Positions 13,306 through 21,900 of a DNA stretch of 44,671 nt are shown in pieces. The notes beneath the pieces were generated by a model. That model searched no databases and was not told where the DNA came from. It was given only the letters and a program-made list of their open reading frames with translations. How positions within the stretch are numbered: the first letter of the stretch is position 1; every line of letters begins with the position of its first letter. Source of the DNA: a virus; the IMG/VR virus record IMGVR_UViG_3300017613_001403, positions 1-44,671 of that record, one strand, 5' to 3'. The position numbers and the translations under genes were made by a program.

Positions 13306-13643
13306 CATCATATCCAATAACACCCATAGGCAAACCGAGAATGACACAACGTGATAAATATCGGCCTGTTCACAAGCGGTATTTCCAGTGGTGTGAAGGC
13401 GTAAGAATGTTGGATATTCAACTACCTGTACATGGAGCTCATGTTATTTTTATCATTCCAATGCCTCCGTCATGGTCTAAAAAAAAGAAGCATAATATGT
13501 GCGCTCAACCACATGAACAGACCCCCGATATTGACAATCTGTTTAAAGCTCTTGCTGATGCTATCTATAAAAACGACAGCCATATATCAGATGTGCGCCT
13601 TACCAAATTGTGGGGCTATGAAGGAGCGATAATTATAAAATGA
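13302..13643 (+). CDS. rusA: RusA-family Holliday junction resolvase
   Basis: 113 residues. RusA hallmarks: early PITPIGKPRMTQRDK, PMPPSWSKKKK, and the acidic site TPDIDNLFKALADAIYKND (Asp76, Asp78, Asp92). RusA dimers cut Holliday junctions; in phages they resolve recombination or replication branches before packaging. ATGA overlap with the preceding small gene. Length is normal for the family. Confidence 0.95.
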   Translation: MTSYPITPIGKPRMTQRDKYRPVHKRYFQWCEGVRMLDIQLPVHGAHVIFIIPMPPSWSKKKKHNMCAQPHEQTPDIDNLFKALADAIYKNDSHISDVRLTKLWGYEGAIIIK

Positions 13644-13659
13644 GGATTATTGAGAAATA

Positions 13660-14025
13660 ATGGGCTTTTCAAAACAATGCACAAAATGTGGAACGGTGAA
13701 ATGGTGGTATCAGTTTAGAGCGAGTAAGCAACACAAGTTTAGCAGGAATGTATGGTGTATATGTTGCATGGCGGAATATAATAAAAAATGGATAAAAAAC
13801 AATCCCGAAAAATACAAGAGACGGCACAAGCCAGAGCCAGATACCAAAGAATATGGACTGAGGGTGCTTAGAGAAGCAGCTAAAGAATATGCAGCTTTGA
13901 ACTGCCTAAAATATCGGGATTGTCTTGATGCGGCCAGCATGAACCGTTGTGGTGAGTTTAATTGCCTTGGATGCGAAAAAGCTGATTTTATGGACGGTGC
14001 ATATCGGCGGGAGCCGGATGCTTAG
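13660..14025 (+). CDS. Zinc-ribbon protein, endonuclease VII-like N-terminus
   Basis: 121 residues. CTKCGTVKWWYQF and CICCMAEYNKKW form a treble-clef zinc site similar to the first part of endonuclease VII/HNH proteins, but no HNH catalytic motif follows. A second Cys set near the end (C-x4-DCLDA, RCGEFNCLGC) suggests another metal site. It could be a DNA-binding regulator or a decayed nuclease. Confidence 0.65.
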   Translation: MGFSKQCTKCGTVKWWYQFRASKQHKFSRNVWCICCMAEYNKKWIKNNPEKYKRRHKPEPDTKEYGLRVLREAAKEYAALNCLKYRDCLDAASMNRCGEFNCLGCEKADFMDGAYRREPDA

Positions 14026-14028
14026 GTA

Positions 14029-14086
14029 CGGAAAGATTTTAAGGAGTGAAAATACTTCGGAAAGATTTTAAGCACCGAAAAAACTT
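14029..14086. repeat. Two 29-bp imperfect tandem repeats
   Basis: Units at 14029 and 14058 share CGGAAAGATTTTAAG exactly and then GAAA..ACTT. They lie 40 bases upstream of a promoter, a position suited to activator binding. Confidence 0.8.
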
Positions 14087-14125
14087 CCGTTCAATAGTGG
14101 TCAAATCGTTCATCGACACCATATG

Positions 14126-14154
14126 TTGACATTTTCATCAAATTGGTGTATGAA
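14126..14154 (+). promoter_or_regulatory. Promoter for the zinc-ribbon regulator and late genes
   Basis: TTGACA (14126-14131), 17 bases, TATGAA (14149-14154); AGGAGGG follows before ATG 14179. It is the first good promoter upstream of the terminase genes, and the 29-bp repeats upstream of it may be control sites. Confidence 0.6.
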
Positions 14155-14178
14155 AAATCAAACACTATAGGAGGGTTT

Positions 14179-14370
14179 ATGAGCAAAGAAATGTATTGTC
14201 CGGTGTGCGGAGGTGACAGCAAGACGCTAAACACAAAACCTTTAAGCACTCCATTTGTAATTAGGCGCTATAAGCAATGTAAGGATTGTGGCGAAAAATT
14301 CAACACCGATGAAACCCCCAACGTTCTATCCATCGTAGAAATCCTCCAAAAATACCTGCCTAAGTCGTAA
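14179..14370 (+). CDS. NrdR/Ogr-like zinc-ribbon protein, candidate late-gene regulator
   Basis: 63 residues from ATG 14179, with AGGAGGG upstream. CPVCGG, a 25-residue loop with FVIRRYKQCKDCGEKF, and T-DE form the CxxC...CxxC ribbon seen in NrdR and, less closely, in Ogr/Delta activators (RYxQC..C...F.T.E). There is no ATP-cone. Its place just before the packaging genes, with its own promoter, suggests transcription control of late genes; that is inference. Confidence 0.7.
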   Translation: MSKEMYCPVCGGDSKTLNTKPLSTPFVIRRYKQCKDCGEKFNTDETPNVLSIVEILQKYLPKS

Positions 14371-14391
14371 AAAAATCAAATCTTACTATAT

Positions 14392-14428
14392 GCAGTACGC
14401 TACTGCCTCTTAATCTCTGATATATAAT
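14392..14428 (+). promoter_or_regulatory. Palindromic operator and extended -10 promoter
   Basis: A perfect inverted repeat GCAGTA-CGC-TACTGC (14392-14406) lies at the expected -35 position of an extended -10 element, TGATATATAAT (14418-14428). No good -35 is visible, so an activator at the palindrome would be needed. Confidence 0.45.
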
Positions 14429-14445
14429 AAGTGAGAGGGGGCTAC

Positions 14446-14625
14446 TTGTTCCAATATTACAATCAATGTATGGGAAGTGATTTTACCGATCTCGATGTAG
14501 CTGAAGCTTATTTCCTGGAACGCCAAGAGAAAAGCATGGTCATCGATAACAACGGCCCAAAATTCCAAATCGGCGAAGGCTGCTATTGGACAAGATCACG
14601 ACTTAATTCACCATTAGAAGAATAG
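14446..14625 (+). CDS. Hypothetical protein, 59 aa
   Basis: The start is uncertain. TTG 14446 is preferred because GAGGGGG ends five bases upstream; GTG 14431 and ATG 14470 are alternatives. The protein is aromatic at its N-terminus (FQYYNQCMG) and acidic in the middle (DFTDLDVAEAYFLE). It follows the palindromic promoter and precedes the terminase small subunit; no family recognised. Confidence 0.5.
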   Translation: MFQYYNQCMGSDFTDLDVAEAYFLERQEKSMVIDNNGPKFQIGEGCYWTRSRLNSPLEE

Positions 14626-14695
14626 ATGACAGGCAGGGCCACAGTTGACTCAGTGGGGACCAGGAAACAGGGGCGGGGTTTTCTAATTAAATATT

Positions 14696-15061
14696 ATGAC
14701 CACACCAAAGAAAGAGTTCACCACCAAACAGCAGCGATTCATTGATTTCTACGACGGCAACGCTACAGATGCGGCCAGAAAAGCAGGATATAAGCAAGCG
14801 GAAAGGTCGGGACTTCAGAACGTAGGGAAACGTAGGATTATACAGGCTATTAAGGAGCGAGAGCAAAAACGGAAAAAAGGGCCTATCGCTACGAGAGAGG
14901 AAAGGCAGAAATTCTGGACTGATACCATGAGAAATACAGACATTGACATCAAAGACCGGCACAAAGCCTCGGAGCTGATGGGAAAGAGCGAGGCTGATTT
15001 CACGGAGAAGATTGTTCAGGATCAGGAGATTAAAATCGAGATAGTGAAGTATGACAAGTAG
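14696..15061 (+). CDS. terS: Terminase small subunit
   Basis: 121 residues with the small-terminase HTH start: KEFTTKQQRFIDFYDGNATDAARKAGYK, discussed here as residues 6-33, followed by RSGLQNVGKRRIIQAIKE and a long charged helix. It recognises the packaging site on the concatemer and hands DNA to the large subunit, whose gene overlaps by 11 bases. The ribosome site is weak (a distant GCGGGG). Confidence 0.88.
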   Translation: MTTPKKEFTTKQQRFIDFYDGNATDAARKAGYKQAERSGLQNVGKRRIIQAIKEREQKRKKGPIATREERQKFWTDTMRNTDIDIKDRHKASELMGKSEADFTEKIVQDQEIKIEIVKYDK

Positions 15062-16526
15062 TTTTATGAGAATACCCTATAATTTTGAGCCAAGACCTTA
15101 CCAGCTGCCGTTCTTACAGGCGATGGATAGTGGATATGACCGGGCAATCTGTGTGTGGCATCGCCGCTCTGGCAAGGACAAAACTTTTCTTAATTTCATG
15201 GTTGCGAGGATGTTAGAGCGTGTGGGCTCGTATTACTATTTCCTACCCACATACAAGCAGGGCAGGCTTATTTTGTGGGAAGGGGCGGACGCTGCGGGTT
15301 TTCCATTTATGGATCACATACCAAAAGCTATCAGGCGGCACGTTAGAAATGATGAAATGAAGATTGAGATAGTAAATGGTTCAGTATTTAGAATTGTTGG
15401 TACTGATCAGGTAGACGCAATTATGGGTACCAACCCGATAGGATGTGTTTTCTCAGAGTACAGCCTACAAAACCCGCAAGCGTGGGATTATATCCGGCCG
15501 ATCATCCGTGAAAACAAGGGATGGGCGGTATTCAACGGCACTCCCAGGGGTAGAAATCACCTATTCAAGCTTCTAAACGATAACCAAGACAACAATGCTT
15601 GGTATATATCGATCCTTACGGTAGACAACACCACGAACAATGACGGCAAACCGGCGATATCTAAGGACGACGTTCAGGCAGAGCGTGAGGCTGGCATGGA
15701 TGAAGCCCTGGTACAGCAGGAGTTTTACTGTTCATTTGATGCCATGCTTGAACTGTGTTTCTTTGGCGATTCGCTCACACGGCACAAAAAGACAACTACC
15801 GGAGTTACGGGCTGGCTGGTTAAGAGTAAGGGCGGTGAGATTGTGTTTCGAGAGGGTAACAAGGGGATCCTAGAAATATGGCGTTATCCATACATTTACA
15901 ACCAGGATTACGACGACCTGCCGTGGTCTAAGCGTTATGTTATCGGAACCGATATATCCGAGGGTTTAGGGCGTGATTACAGTGTGGCATATGTATATGA
16001 CCGTATCACACATGAAATTATAGCCCGTATGCGGAGCAATAAGATCGATTCTGTTGAATGGGCGAGGCAACTGTACCGGTTGAGCCAGTATTTTGACAAT
16101 GCGTTGATCGTGCCGGAGCGAAACGGCGCTGGAATCACGGTTTGTAAGCAATTGCGGCAGATGAAAGCCAATCTCTATGTCAATACGGTATCTGCGAAGG
16201 TCGGGAGTGGACTGACGAAGGTTGTAGGTTGGCAGAGCAGTAAGCAGGCCAAATTCGATATCTGCGGGGATCTTCGGGAGTATTTTATCAGTACAAAAGC
16301 AAGGGTTTATTGCAAGCACTTGTTGTCAGAGGGCGCTACATTTATCAAAACAGAATTAGGTGAGAGGTTGGAAGCTGAGGAGGGTTTTCACGATGACTGC
16401 GTAATTGCTGCTGCCTTGGCTATACACGGTCATTTTTGGCAATCACTGCCGGAGAAAGCGAAAAAGCCGCTAACAGGCTGGCGTCGGCGTTTTCAGGACA
16501 AGGGAAAATCAAATTGGGCATTATAA
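15051..16526 (+). CDS. terL: Terminase large subunit
   Basis: 491 residues. ATPase: Walker A WHRRSGKDKT (36-45), Walker B GCVFSEYS (131-138), coupling motif FNGTPRG (161-167). Nuclease (RNase H-like): GTDISEGLGRDYS near residues 303-315 and EEGFHDDCVIAAALA near the end, giving the acidic metal site. It powers DNA translocation into the prohead and cuts concatemers. Circular assembly without defined ends fits headful packaging, but the class is not proven. Confidence 0.96.
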   Translation: MTSSFMRIPYNFEPRPYQLPFLQAMDSGYDRAICVWHRRSGKDKTFLNFMVARMLERVGSYYYFLPTYKQGRLILWEGADAAGFPFMDHIPKAIRRHVRNDEMKIEIVNGSVFRIVGTDQVDAIMGTNPIGCVFSEYSLQNPQAWDYIRPIIRENKGWAVFNGTPRGRNHLFKLLNDNQDNNAWYISILTVDNTTNNDGKPAISKDDVQAEREAGMDEALVQQEFYCSFDAMLELCFFGDSLTRHKKTTTGVTGWLVKSKGGEIVFREGNKGILEIWRYPYIYNQDYDDLPWSKRYVIGTDISEGLGRDYSVAYVYDRITHEIIARMRSNKIDSVEWARQLYRLSQYFDNALIVPERNGAGITVCKQLRQMKANLYVNTVSAKVGSGLTKVVGWQSSKQAKFDICGDLREYFISTKARVYCKHLLSEGATFIKTELGERLEAEEGFHDDCVIAAALAIHGHFWQSLPEKAKKPLTGWRRRFQDKGKSNWAL

Positions 16527-16529
16527 TTA

Positions 16530-16556
16530 TTGGGAGGCAATTATTGGGAGGCAATT
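16530..16556 (+). promoter_or_regulatory. Duplicated ribosome-binding site
   Basis: ATTATTGGGAGGCA occurs twice in tandem upstream of GTG 16557. Only the second copy is at proper spacing; the first is 14 bases farther upstream. Confidence 0.8.
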
Positions 16557-16820
16557 GTGGAAAACAGATTACAGATTATAGAGGGACGGCTTGAATCTCT
16601 GGAAGAATTGAACAGGAAAAGGCTTCATGGGACACCAGATCCAGATATGGTGCGTAAGACATGGGAGAAGAAAGCTCAGCTTGATGCTAAGATAGCATTT
16701 AAAAGGGCAATGGAAAAAGCCGGGGCTTATGTTAGCGATTTTTGCTACTTGGATGAGAAGGTCGTAAAAACAATGCTAAAAAAAGCCAAGAACGAGTGTC
16801 TTGCAAATTGGCCTGAGTAG
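16557..16820 (+). CDS. Hypothetical late protein, 87 aa
   Basis: Start at GTG 16557 after GGGAGG. Mostly helical and charged: NRLQIIEGRLESLEELNRKR forms a short heptad stretch, followed by WEKKAQLDAKIAFKRAMEKAG. Located between terminase and portal; perhaps a packaging or head-completion accessory. Function unknown. Confidence 0.7.
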   Translation: MENRLQIIEGRLESLEELNRKRLHGTPDPDMVRKTWEKKAQLDAKIAFKRAMEKAGAYVSDFCYLDEKVVKTMLKKAKNECLANWPE

Positions 16821-16825
16821 AAGAA

Positions 16826-17284
16826 ATGAGCAACGTAATCGACATGAATAAGCGCAAGATCAAGCGTTACGAGGACATCAAGCATGACCCAAGGGTTGCG
16901 GAAGCCCTGCAGGATTTAAGGGAATATGTTGAGAATCAGGGTACAGGGAAAACTCAGCTTGTAAGGGGTATTTATCAGACTGCCCCGATTGATACGGTTC
17001 AGACTACAGTGGTGCATCCGTGGGAATTCGGCTACCAAGTGAAGTCCACTATAGATCCCGGTTTATTTGTAAGGCATGTTTATATCAGGCTGCCGGGTGA
17101 GCAAATCCTGGACGTACCGGAGGGTGAAAGGTCAAAAATCATGGCGGCGGTGTTCGAGTCATGTATTGATAAGGGCAACGAGTTTCCATCATTTGAGCTA
17201 ATTGCTGATGACTGCATTAAGCTCACACAGCATTTTGCGGTTACGTTTTGGTATGAAAGAAGTCCGGGGATAGTGACACCATGA
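16826..17284 (+). CDS. Hypothetical late protein, 152 aa
   Basis: Begins MSNVIDMNKRKIKRYEDI; the middle has beta-rich HPWEFGYQVKSTIDPGLF and HVYIRLPGEQILDVPEG. No family recognised. It overlaps the portal start by 4 bases (ATGA), so it is tightly linked to portal expression. Probably a head-associated accessory. Confidence 0.7.
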   Translation: MSNVIDMNKRKIKRYEDIKHDPRVAEALQDLREYVENQGTGKTQLVRGIYQTAPIDTVQTTVVHPWEFGYQVKSTIDPGLFVRHVYIRLPGEQILDVPEGERSKIMAAVFESCIDKGNEFPSFELIADDCIKLTQHFAVTFWYERSPGIVTP

Positions 17285-19218
17285 AATCAATAAACATAGA
17301 CAAGATACAAGGATCGGACGCAAAACCCGAAGTCGTTGAAGTTTATCGTGAGCTGAAACGATTTAAGGATGCACCGGAGCGTAAGGACTGGCTCACAAGA
17401 GATAAGGACGGTGAAAAGGCTGTTATCTTCAATGAGATGTGGGAGTCTGGCGAAAAAGAGGAGCTTGCAGAGACGGGCCAGATCCCCGTTACGGTGAACA
17501 AGTGCCGTAAGGGTGTGCAGGGTAATTCCGCCATTGTTACAGCCAACAACCCGGAAATTAAGGTATTTCCGACCAGGGAGAGCGACCCGTATGTAGCTGA
17601 ATTGCTCAAATGGGCGTTGGATTTTGTGGCCGCAAAAAACAACAAGCAGGAAGTCATAAGGGACGTTGTTGACCGTAAGGAAACCGGCGGTCATGGGTTC
17701 TTTTATGTCAAGCAGGACGAAAGCAAGGGTATGTTTGGCCGTGTGGTGGTCGAGGGCCAAGACCCTACGTTGTGGTATTGGGATGCCAAGTCAAAGAAAC
17801 GAGATTTTTCAGACACCCATCTTATTAAGGCACAGTTAAGAACCAAGAAGTATATTTTAGATCACTATGACGTAAAAGAAGAAGACTTAGTTTTTGAGAA
17901 GGTTGACGATACAGATGAGGAAAGAACCGGCGAGCTAACCGATACTGTAGAGGGTGAGGATAACTACGCTATAGATCCTGAAAAGCCCGGTGACACTCCC
18001 GAAGACCTGAAAAAACGGGTGATTTGGGAGATCGAAGCTTACATGTTGAAGGTGGAAAAAGAGGACTGGGCGGTTTTTATGCGCAAGGGTGACGAATCTC
18101 CAACGGTTGTAAAGATAGGGCTCAGACCCGGACAAAAACCTGAAGACGTGATCAAGGACTATGCAGTAAGGAACGGTTTCGACCTGATGGCCGATCATTG
18201 GCCGAGAAGGGTAAGCAATCGCTATCTTAGGCTTATAGTCGGCAAGAAATTGATACCACAGACCGATGAGAGCAAGCAGGAAGTTGATGAGCTTTTAAAC
18301 CCCTATGGCGTGGATTCAGACGGTGATCCTGTACTCCCGGTTATACCTTTGACCGGAAAAAGGGCGTTCAGTCATTCTTATTGCTATGCCTCTACTTTCT
18401 ACGCACTTCCCGTCAATAAAAGCCTGAACAAGCGTGAGGCGCAGTTTATATTTGCGGTGTCTAAAGCTTTAAATGCTCCTGTTGTAAGAACAGACGACTC
18501 TAAATGGTCAGGTCAACCCGATAAACCCGGATCAGAACTTATAGTTGATAAAGCCGCACCCTGGCCGCCGTTTAGGTTGTCACCAGGTACTGTTGATCTA
18601 TCCGGTTTGGCTATGAGAATCGAGGAAGACAAGCAGAACATAGACGATCAGTATGATCTTCCAGAAGTTATGCGGGGTAAAATACCCAAAGGCCAGGAAA
18701 ACATGAGCGGCAAGCTCGGACTGGCATTACAGGACACAGCTTCAATGATGCAGAACCCGACCCTTAAAGAGTTAGAGGTTGCATTGGTAAAGGGGGCAAA
18801 AGCGGAGCTTGCTATCATTTTGAGGGTTTGGCCGAAGTATATGTGGGATCGGCTGTTACCTGAAGGGGGCAGAGAAACCAAGTACCCCGAAGGTGAAGAA
18901 CCGCCCGATGGCACAAAGGATAACGAGGAACTTGAGAAGATCGAAAAGGTTGAGAATCGTAAGAAGTGGGACATGGCCTTGCAAAAAATCAATAAAGACA
19001 AAATCAAGCTGGTGGATCTTGATATAAGACTGACTGCCGGAAGTTCATTGCCTACCAACAGGATGGCAAAAGAACAGATTGCGATAGAGAAATTTAAGGT
19101 CGGTCTTTACGACAGGCAAGCCGCACTTGAATACTCAAGCGACCCAAAGGCAGAGGAAATATCAGATCGGATGGACACAAAAGAGGAAAAAATGGCACAA
19201 TCGGGGATGACGAAATAA
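17281..19218 (+). CDS. Portal protein (P22-like)
   Basis: 645 residues, in the size range of P22-type portals. Features: early acidic FNEMWESGEKEEL, then VTVNKCRKGVQGNSAIVTAN, DPTLWYWDAKSKKRDFSDT, and the late DQYDLPEVMRGKIPKGQ with SGKLGLALQDTASMMQNP. The portal forms the dodecameric DNA channel at one vertex and docks terminase and the tail. Its place right after terminase is standard. Confidence 0.9.
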   Translation: MKSINIDKIQGSDAKPEVVEVYRELKRFKDAPERKDWLTRDKDGEKAVIFNEMWESGEKEELAETGQIPVTVNKCRKGVQGNSAIVTANNPEIKVFPTRESDPYVAELLKWALDFVAAKNNKQEVIRDVVDRKETGGHGFFYVKQDESKGMFGRVVVEGQDPTLWYWDAKSKKRDFSDTHLIKAQLRTKKYILDHYDVKEEDLVFEKVDDTDEERTGELTDTVEGEDNYAIDPEKPGDTPEDLKKRVIWEIEAYMLKVEKEDWAVFMRKGDESPTVVKIGLRPGQKPEDVIKDYAVRNGFDLMADHWPRRVSNRYLRLIVGKKLIPQTDESKQEVDELLNPYGVDSDGDPVLPVIPLTGKRAFSHSYCYASTFYALPVNKSLNKREAQFIFAVSKALNAPVVRTDDSKWSGQPDKPGSELIVDKAAPWPPFRLSPGTVDLSGLAMRIEEDKQNIDDQYDLPEVMRGKIPKGQENMSGKLGLALQDTASMMQNPTLKELEVALVKGAKAELAIILRVWPKYMWDRLLPEGGRETKYPEGEEPPDGTKDNEELEKIEKVENRKKWDMALQKINKDKIKLVDLDIRLTAGSSLPTNRMAKEQIAIEKFKVGLYDRQAALEYSSDPKAEEISDRMDTKEEKMAQSGMTK

Positions 19219-19227
19219 GGAGATAGC

Positions 19228-19497
19228 ATGACAGTATCAGACGACTTAACTCTATGCTGGACTGAAAAAGTCCAGCGAGAGGCGGCATTTTCGGCAAGGG
19301 CGGCGCTTGAGGACTGCACGAACAATATCGAGCAATGCCATGCGACTATTCAAGGGATTGTGGATAGTGGCAATTTCACTACGCTGCCGACCGACCTAAA
19401 GCAGACGCTCAATCAATGGTGGACGATCATCAAAGCGGCTCGGACTGCTATCGGTGGAAATGCCGACATAATGAGCGTGTTTAATTGGAGGCCGTAA
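19228..19497 (+). CDS. Hypothetical late protein, 89 aa
   Basis: AAGGAG lies six bases before ATG 19228. Helical: DDLTLCWTEKVQREAAFSAR and QTLNQWWTIIKAARTAIGGN. The next gene starts within 4 bases. Small structural or assembly proteins occupy this spot in related phages; not identified. Confidence 0.7.
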   Translation: MTVSDDLTLCWTEKVQREAAFSARAALEDCTNNIEQCHATIQGIVDSGNFTTLPTDLKQTLNQWWTIIKAARTAIGGNADIMSVFNWRP

Positions 19498-19500
19498 TTA

Positions 19501-20742
19501 ATGGCTTACACGGCAAAATGTGACACTGCCGTTGCTACTAAATGGTGGATCACGGGTACGGGTAGTACTGTCAACCGTCTTTCCGAAGTGATGGACGATA
19601 ACCCTGCTGGTGTTGAAGAAGACGACAATCCCGGCAACTTTCAGCCGTGGACTACGTTTATGACGGAGCATGTCGAGGATCGGATTTATCAGATTCATCT
19701 TCCGCTTGAAATCGGGAATGGTTCGACTTCAACTACGTTGATAAGTCTAAACGAGCATGTGTATTTTGATGACAATACTGGTTTCATTATAAAAGCGTTA
19801 GCTACACTAACAATCGGTGCAAAGGTTGGTGATTGGGGAACTAATGGAAGTTACTGGAATGTTAGTTGGGCAGATAATGCTAATGTTACTTTCGTTAATG
19901 CGGCTACAACTACACTTCAAATCTATGCCTCACATTTACACTGTAGGTCTTTAACACAACTTTATGCAATATCTGGAACTGTTGAAATATTAAATTCTAT
20001 TCTTTCAATGCTGGAAAAGGATAACCCCAGTTGGCGACATACTTATAATTTCGGAAATTTAGTATCGGGAATATTTAAGAGGGTGTTTAATACAAACGTT
20101 TATGCTGCTAAATTTCAAGCAGCACAAGACACTATGGAAGATATTCATGTTCATAATTGTGCTAGTGGTATGTGGGGTCAATCGTCTGGGGTCGAAGCTT
20201 CAGATGTTTTAATTACATCTAATTCGGGTAATCAGTTATATAATCAAGGGGAGGGAAGTACCTTAAAGATAATTGACCCAAAAATCTCGACAACCTCAAG
20301 AGCAAATTATTTAACTTTGGAAACTGATTGGTGTGCGGAAGCATACACCATCAACATTCACATAACCGACAAGGACGGGGCAAATCTTTCAGGCGCAACC
20401 GTCAATCTTGAAGGTTCTGATTCATCCAACTACGACACAGACGCATGGACTGCCGATTCGGTCACTACGGCGGCAGATGGCACGATAACAGAACAGACCG
20501 TCACGGCTAAAAAATGGGTCGGCACTTCTGAAACCGAGACTGATTACAACGTGTTTCGATTGACCATATCCAAATCGGGATACGAAACCCTTGTGCTTGA
20601 AAACATTACCATAGATTCGCCGATTGACTGGCATCTTGAACTGTTGCCCGCATTATCAGAAGGCGATGTAAGGGCCGGTGTTTCATTTGGAGAAAATAAA
20701 ACCGGGACCATGCCACCCCCAAAAGTTTATGTTGTGGGATAA
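19501..20742 (+). CDS. Virion surface protein: beta-rich with Ig-like C-domain
   Basis: 413 residues. Residues about 70-280 contain short beta repeats (VYFDDNTGF, NVTFVNAATTT, VEILNSILS, SDVLITSNSG), suggesting a small beta-helix. Residues about 282-375 (YTINIHITDKDGANLSGATV, ISKSGYETLVLENI) look like a carboxypeptidase-regulatory/Ig-like domain. The end EGDVRAGVSFGENKTG resembles tips of phage decoration proteins. No signal peptide, unlike several later proteins. Confidence 0.7.
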   Translation: MAYTAKCDTAVATKWWITGTGSTVNRLSEVMDDNPAGVEEDDNPGNFQPWTTFMTEHVEDRIYQIHLPLEIGNGSTSTTLISLNEHVYFDDNTGFIIKALATLTIGAKVGDWGTNGSYWNVSWADNANVTFVNAATTTLQIYASHLHCRSLTQLYAISGTVEILNSILSMLEKDNPSWRHTYNFGNLVSGIFKRVFNTNVYAAKFQAAQDTMEDIHVHNCASGMWGQSSGVEASDVLITSNSGNQLYNQGEGSTLKIIDPKISTTSRANYLTLETDWCAEAYTINIHITDKDGANLSGATVNLEGSDSSNYDTDAWTADSVTTAADGTITEQTVTAKKWVGTSETETDYNVFRLTISKSGYETLVLENITIDSPIDWHLELLPALSEGDVRAGVSFGENKTGTMPPPKVYVVG

Positions 20743-20752
20743 GGAAAGTATT

Positions 20753-21286
20753 ATGAAAAAAGAAGTACTTAATTTTTATTCGGGTTTAGGTTTACAACTT
20801 CCAAAACTCATCAAATTAAGAGGCAAGGCCACAAAGGAACAAGTTGAGGCCGCTATGGAGAAGGTTTATTATGAGTTGATGAGTGGCGAGTTAGATATAA
20901 AACCTATAATGATTGGCAGACATATATTAAGCATTGCGGTTAGTGTTGATGATTCTAAGGTTATCGAAGATCATCAATTAATAGAAACCGCAAAAGTCAA
21001 ACTTGCAAAGGCACACAAAGAGAGAGACAAGGCATTGGGTGTGGTCAAAAAGAAAAACGATGCCTTTAAAGCGGCACTTGGCAGGGAAAAGGCCAAGAAC
21101 CAGGGAAGGATGGAAGAATTAAGAAATAGAATTACAAGGCTCTATGGTAGAGACAAGCAAAACCTTATCGAAGAAATAGACAAGCTCTATAATAAAAACA
21201 TGATATATCAGTTAGTTGTTTCGGGTTTGGCTTTTCTGCTTATAAATTCATTAATATACTGTTTAATATTGGAATCATTAAGATGA
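20753..21286 (+). CDS. Module A1: helical protein with C-terminal membrane segment
   Basis: 177 residues from ATG 20753 (AAGGAAAG upstream). The N-terminal 65 residues are homologous to the gene at 21595: both share MK-E--NFY, GL, KLI, KVYYE, KP-MIG. Between residues about 80 and 145 is a lysine/glutamate coiled coil; the end (YQLVVSGLAFLLINSLIYCL) is a membrane span. The next gene starts within its last codons (ATGA), forming an A-B pair. Confidence 0.75.
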   Translation: MKKEVLNFYSGLGLQLPKLIKLRGKATKEQVEAAMEKVYYELMSGELDIKPIMIGRHILSIAVSVDDSKVIEDHQLIETAKVKLAKAHKERDKALGVVKKKNDAFKAALGREKAKNQGRMEELRNRITRLYGRDKQNLIEEIDKLYNKNMIYQLVVSGLAFLLINSLIYCLILESLR

Positions 21287-21594
21287 AAATAGCTAAGAGT
21301 TCAAAAAAGACTGCTTCAGGAATCGTCTATACCGGCGAGTGTGCATTTTTGGCATTTTTTATAGGTACTGATGGGGCTAATGATCCAATCGTTACTATCT
21401 ATGACGGGATAGACAATACCGGCACAGAGATAATGCCAACAAACCCATATGATGCGAGCGTATTAGGTTTAAATGGCGCTATTTTAAAAGTGCCTATTAT
21501 GTGCTGGACGGGTATATATATTGAGATAACTTGCAGTGGTACGGTTGAAGTTGTCACTCATTATTTGGAGCGCCAGAATTGGGGTATAGGATAG
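21283..21594 (+). CDS. Module B1: beta-sandwich-like protein
   Basis: 103 residues, homologous to the gene at 21897 (shared TASG-YTGEC, IGTDGANDP, D-YDASV, TGIYI, W G-G ending) and related to the gene at 37680. The pattern of short strands with GTDGANDP and conserved GIYI predicts a compact beta sandwich. Possibly capsid decoration or an adhesin tip. No signal peptide here. It abuts A2 (stop 21592-21594, ATG 21595). Confidence 0.75.
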   Translation: MKIAKSSKKTASGIVYTGECAFLAFFIGTDGANDPIVTIYDGIDNTGTEIMPTNPYDASVLGLNGAILKVPIMCWTGIYIEITCSGTVEVVTHYLERQNWGIG

Positions 21595-21900
21595 ATGAAA
21601 CAGGAGATTATAAACTTCTATGCCAAGAAAGGGTTGCATATTGAAAAGCTGATTCAAAAGAGAGATCCAGGCATAACACCGGATCAAATAAAAGTGGCGG
21701 CGGCAAAGGTTTATTATGAGATTAAGAACGGCCTTAAACTCAAACCCCGAATGATAGGCCACAGGGTTCACCGGTTGTCTAAAATGGTTGATGTTGAAAA
21801 AATAGCCGCTTGGTATCGCAAAAAGGAAAAGAATGTTGTCGAGGTTGATAAAAGCGACAAAGACGTTGAGATAACCGTTAAAATAAAGGGTTTAAAATGA
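21595..21900 (+). CDS. Module A2: short paralog of A1
   Basis: 101 residues. Residues 1-65 align with A1 (MKQEIINFYAKKGLHIEKLI, KVYYEIKNGLKLKPRMIG) but the coiled coil and membrane segment of A1 are absent; the end is a lysine/acid-rich beta strand (EITVKIKGLK). It overlaps B2 by 4 bases. So one duplication unit carries a membrane anchor and the other does not. Confidence 0.75.
   Translation: MKQEIINFYAKKGLHIEKLIQKRDPGITPDQIKVAAAKVYYEIKNGLKLKPRMIGHRVHRLSKMVDVEKIAAWYRKKEKNVVEVDKSDKDVEITVKIKGLK

Noticed and set aside
14626-14695. Packaging (pac) site or promoter between 14626 and 14695
   Set aside because: The G-rich stretch and a TTGACT box are present, but no -10 at proper spacing and no independent sign of a pac site.
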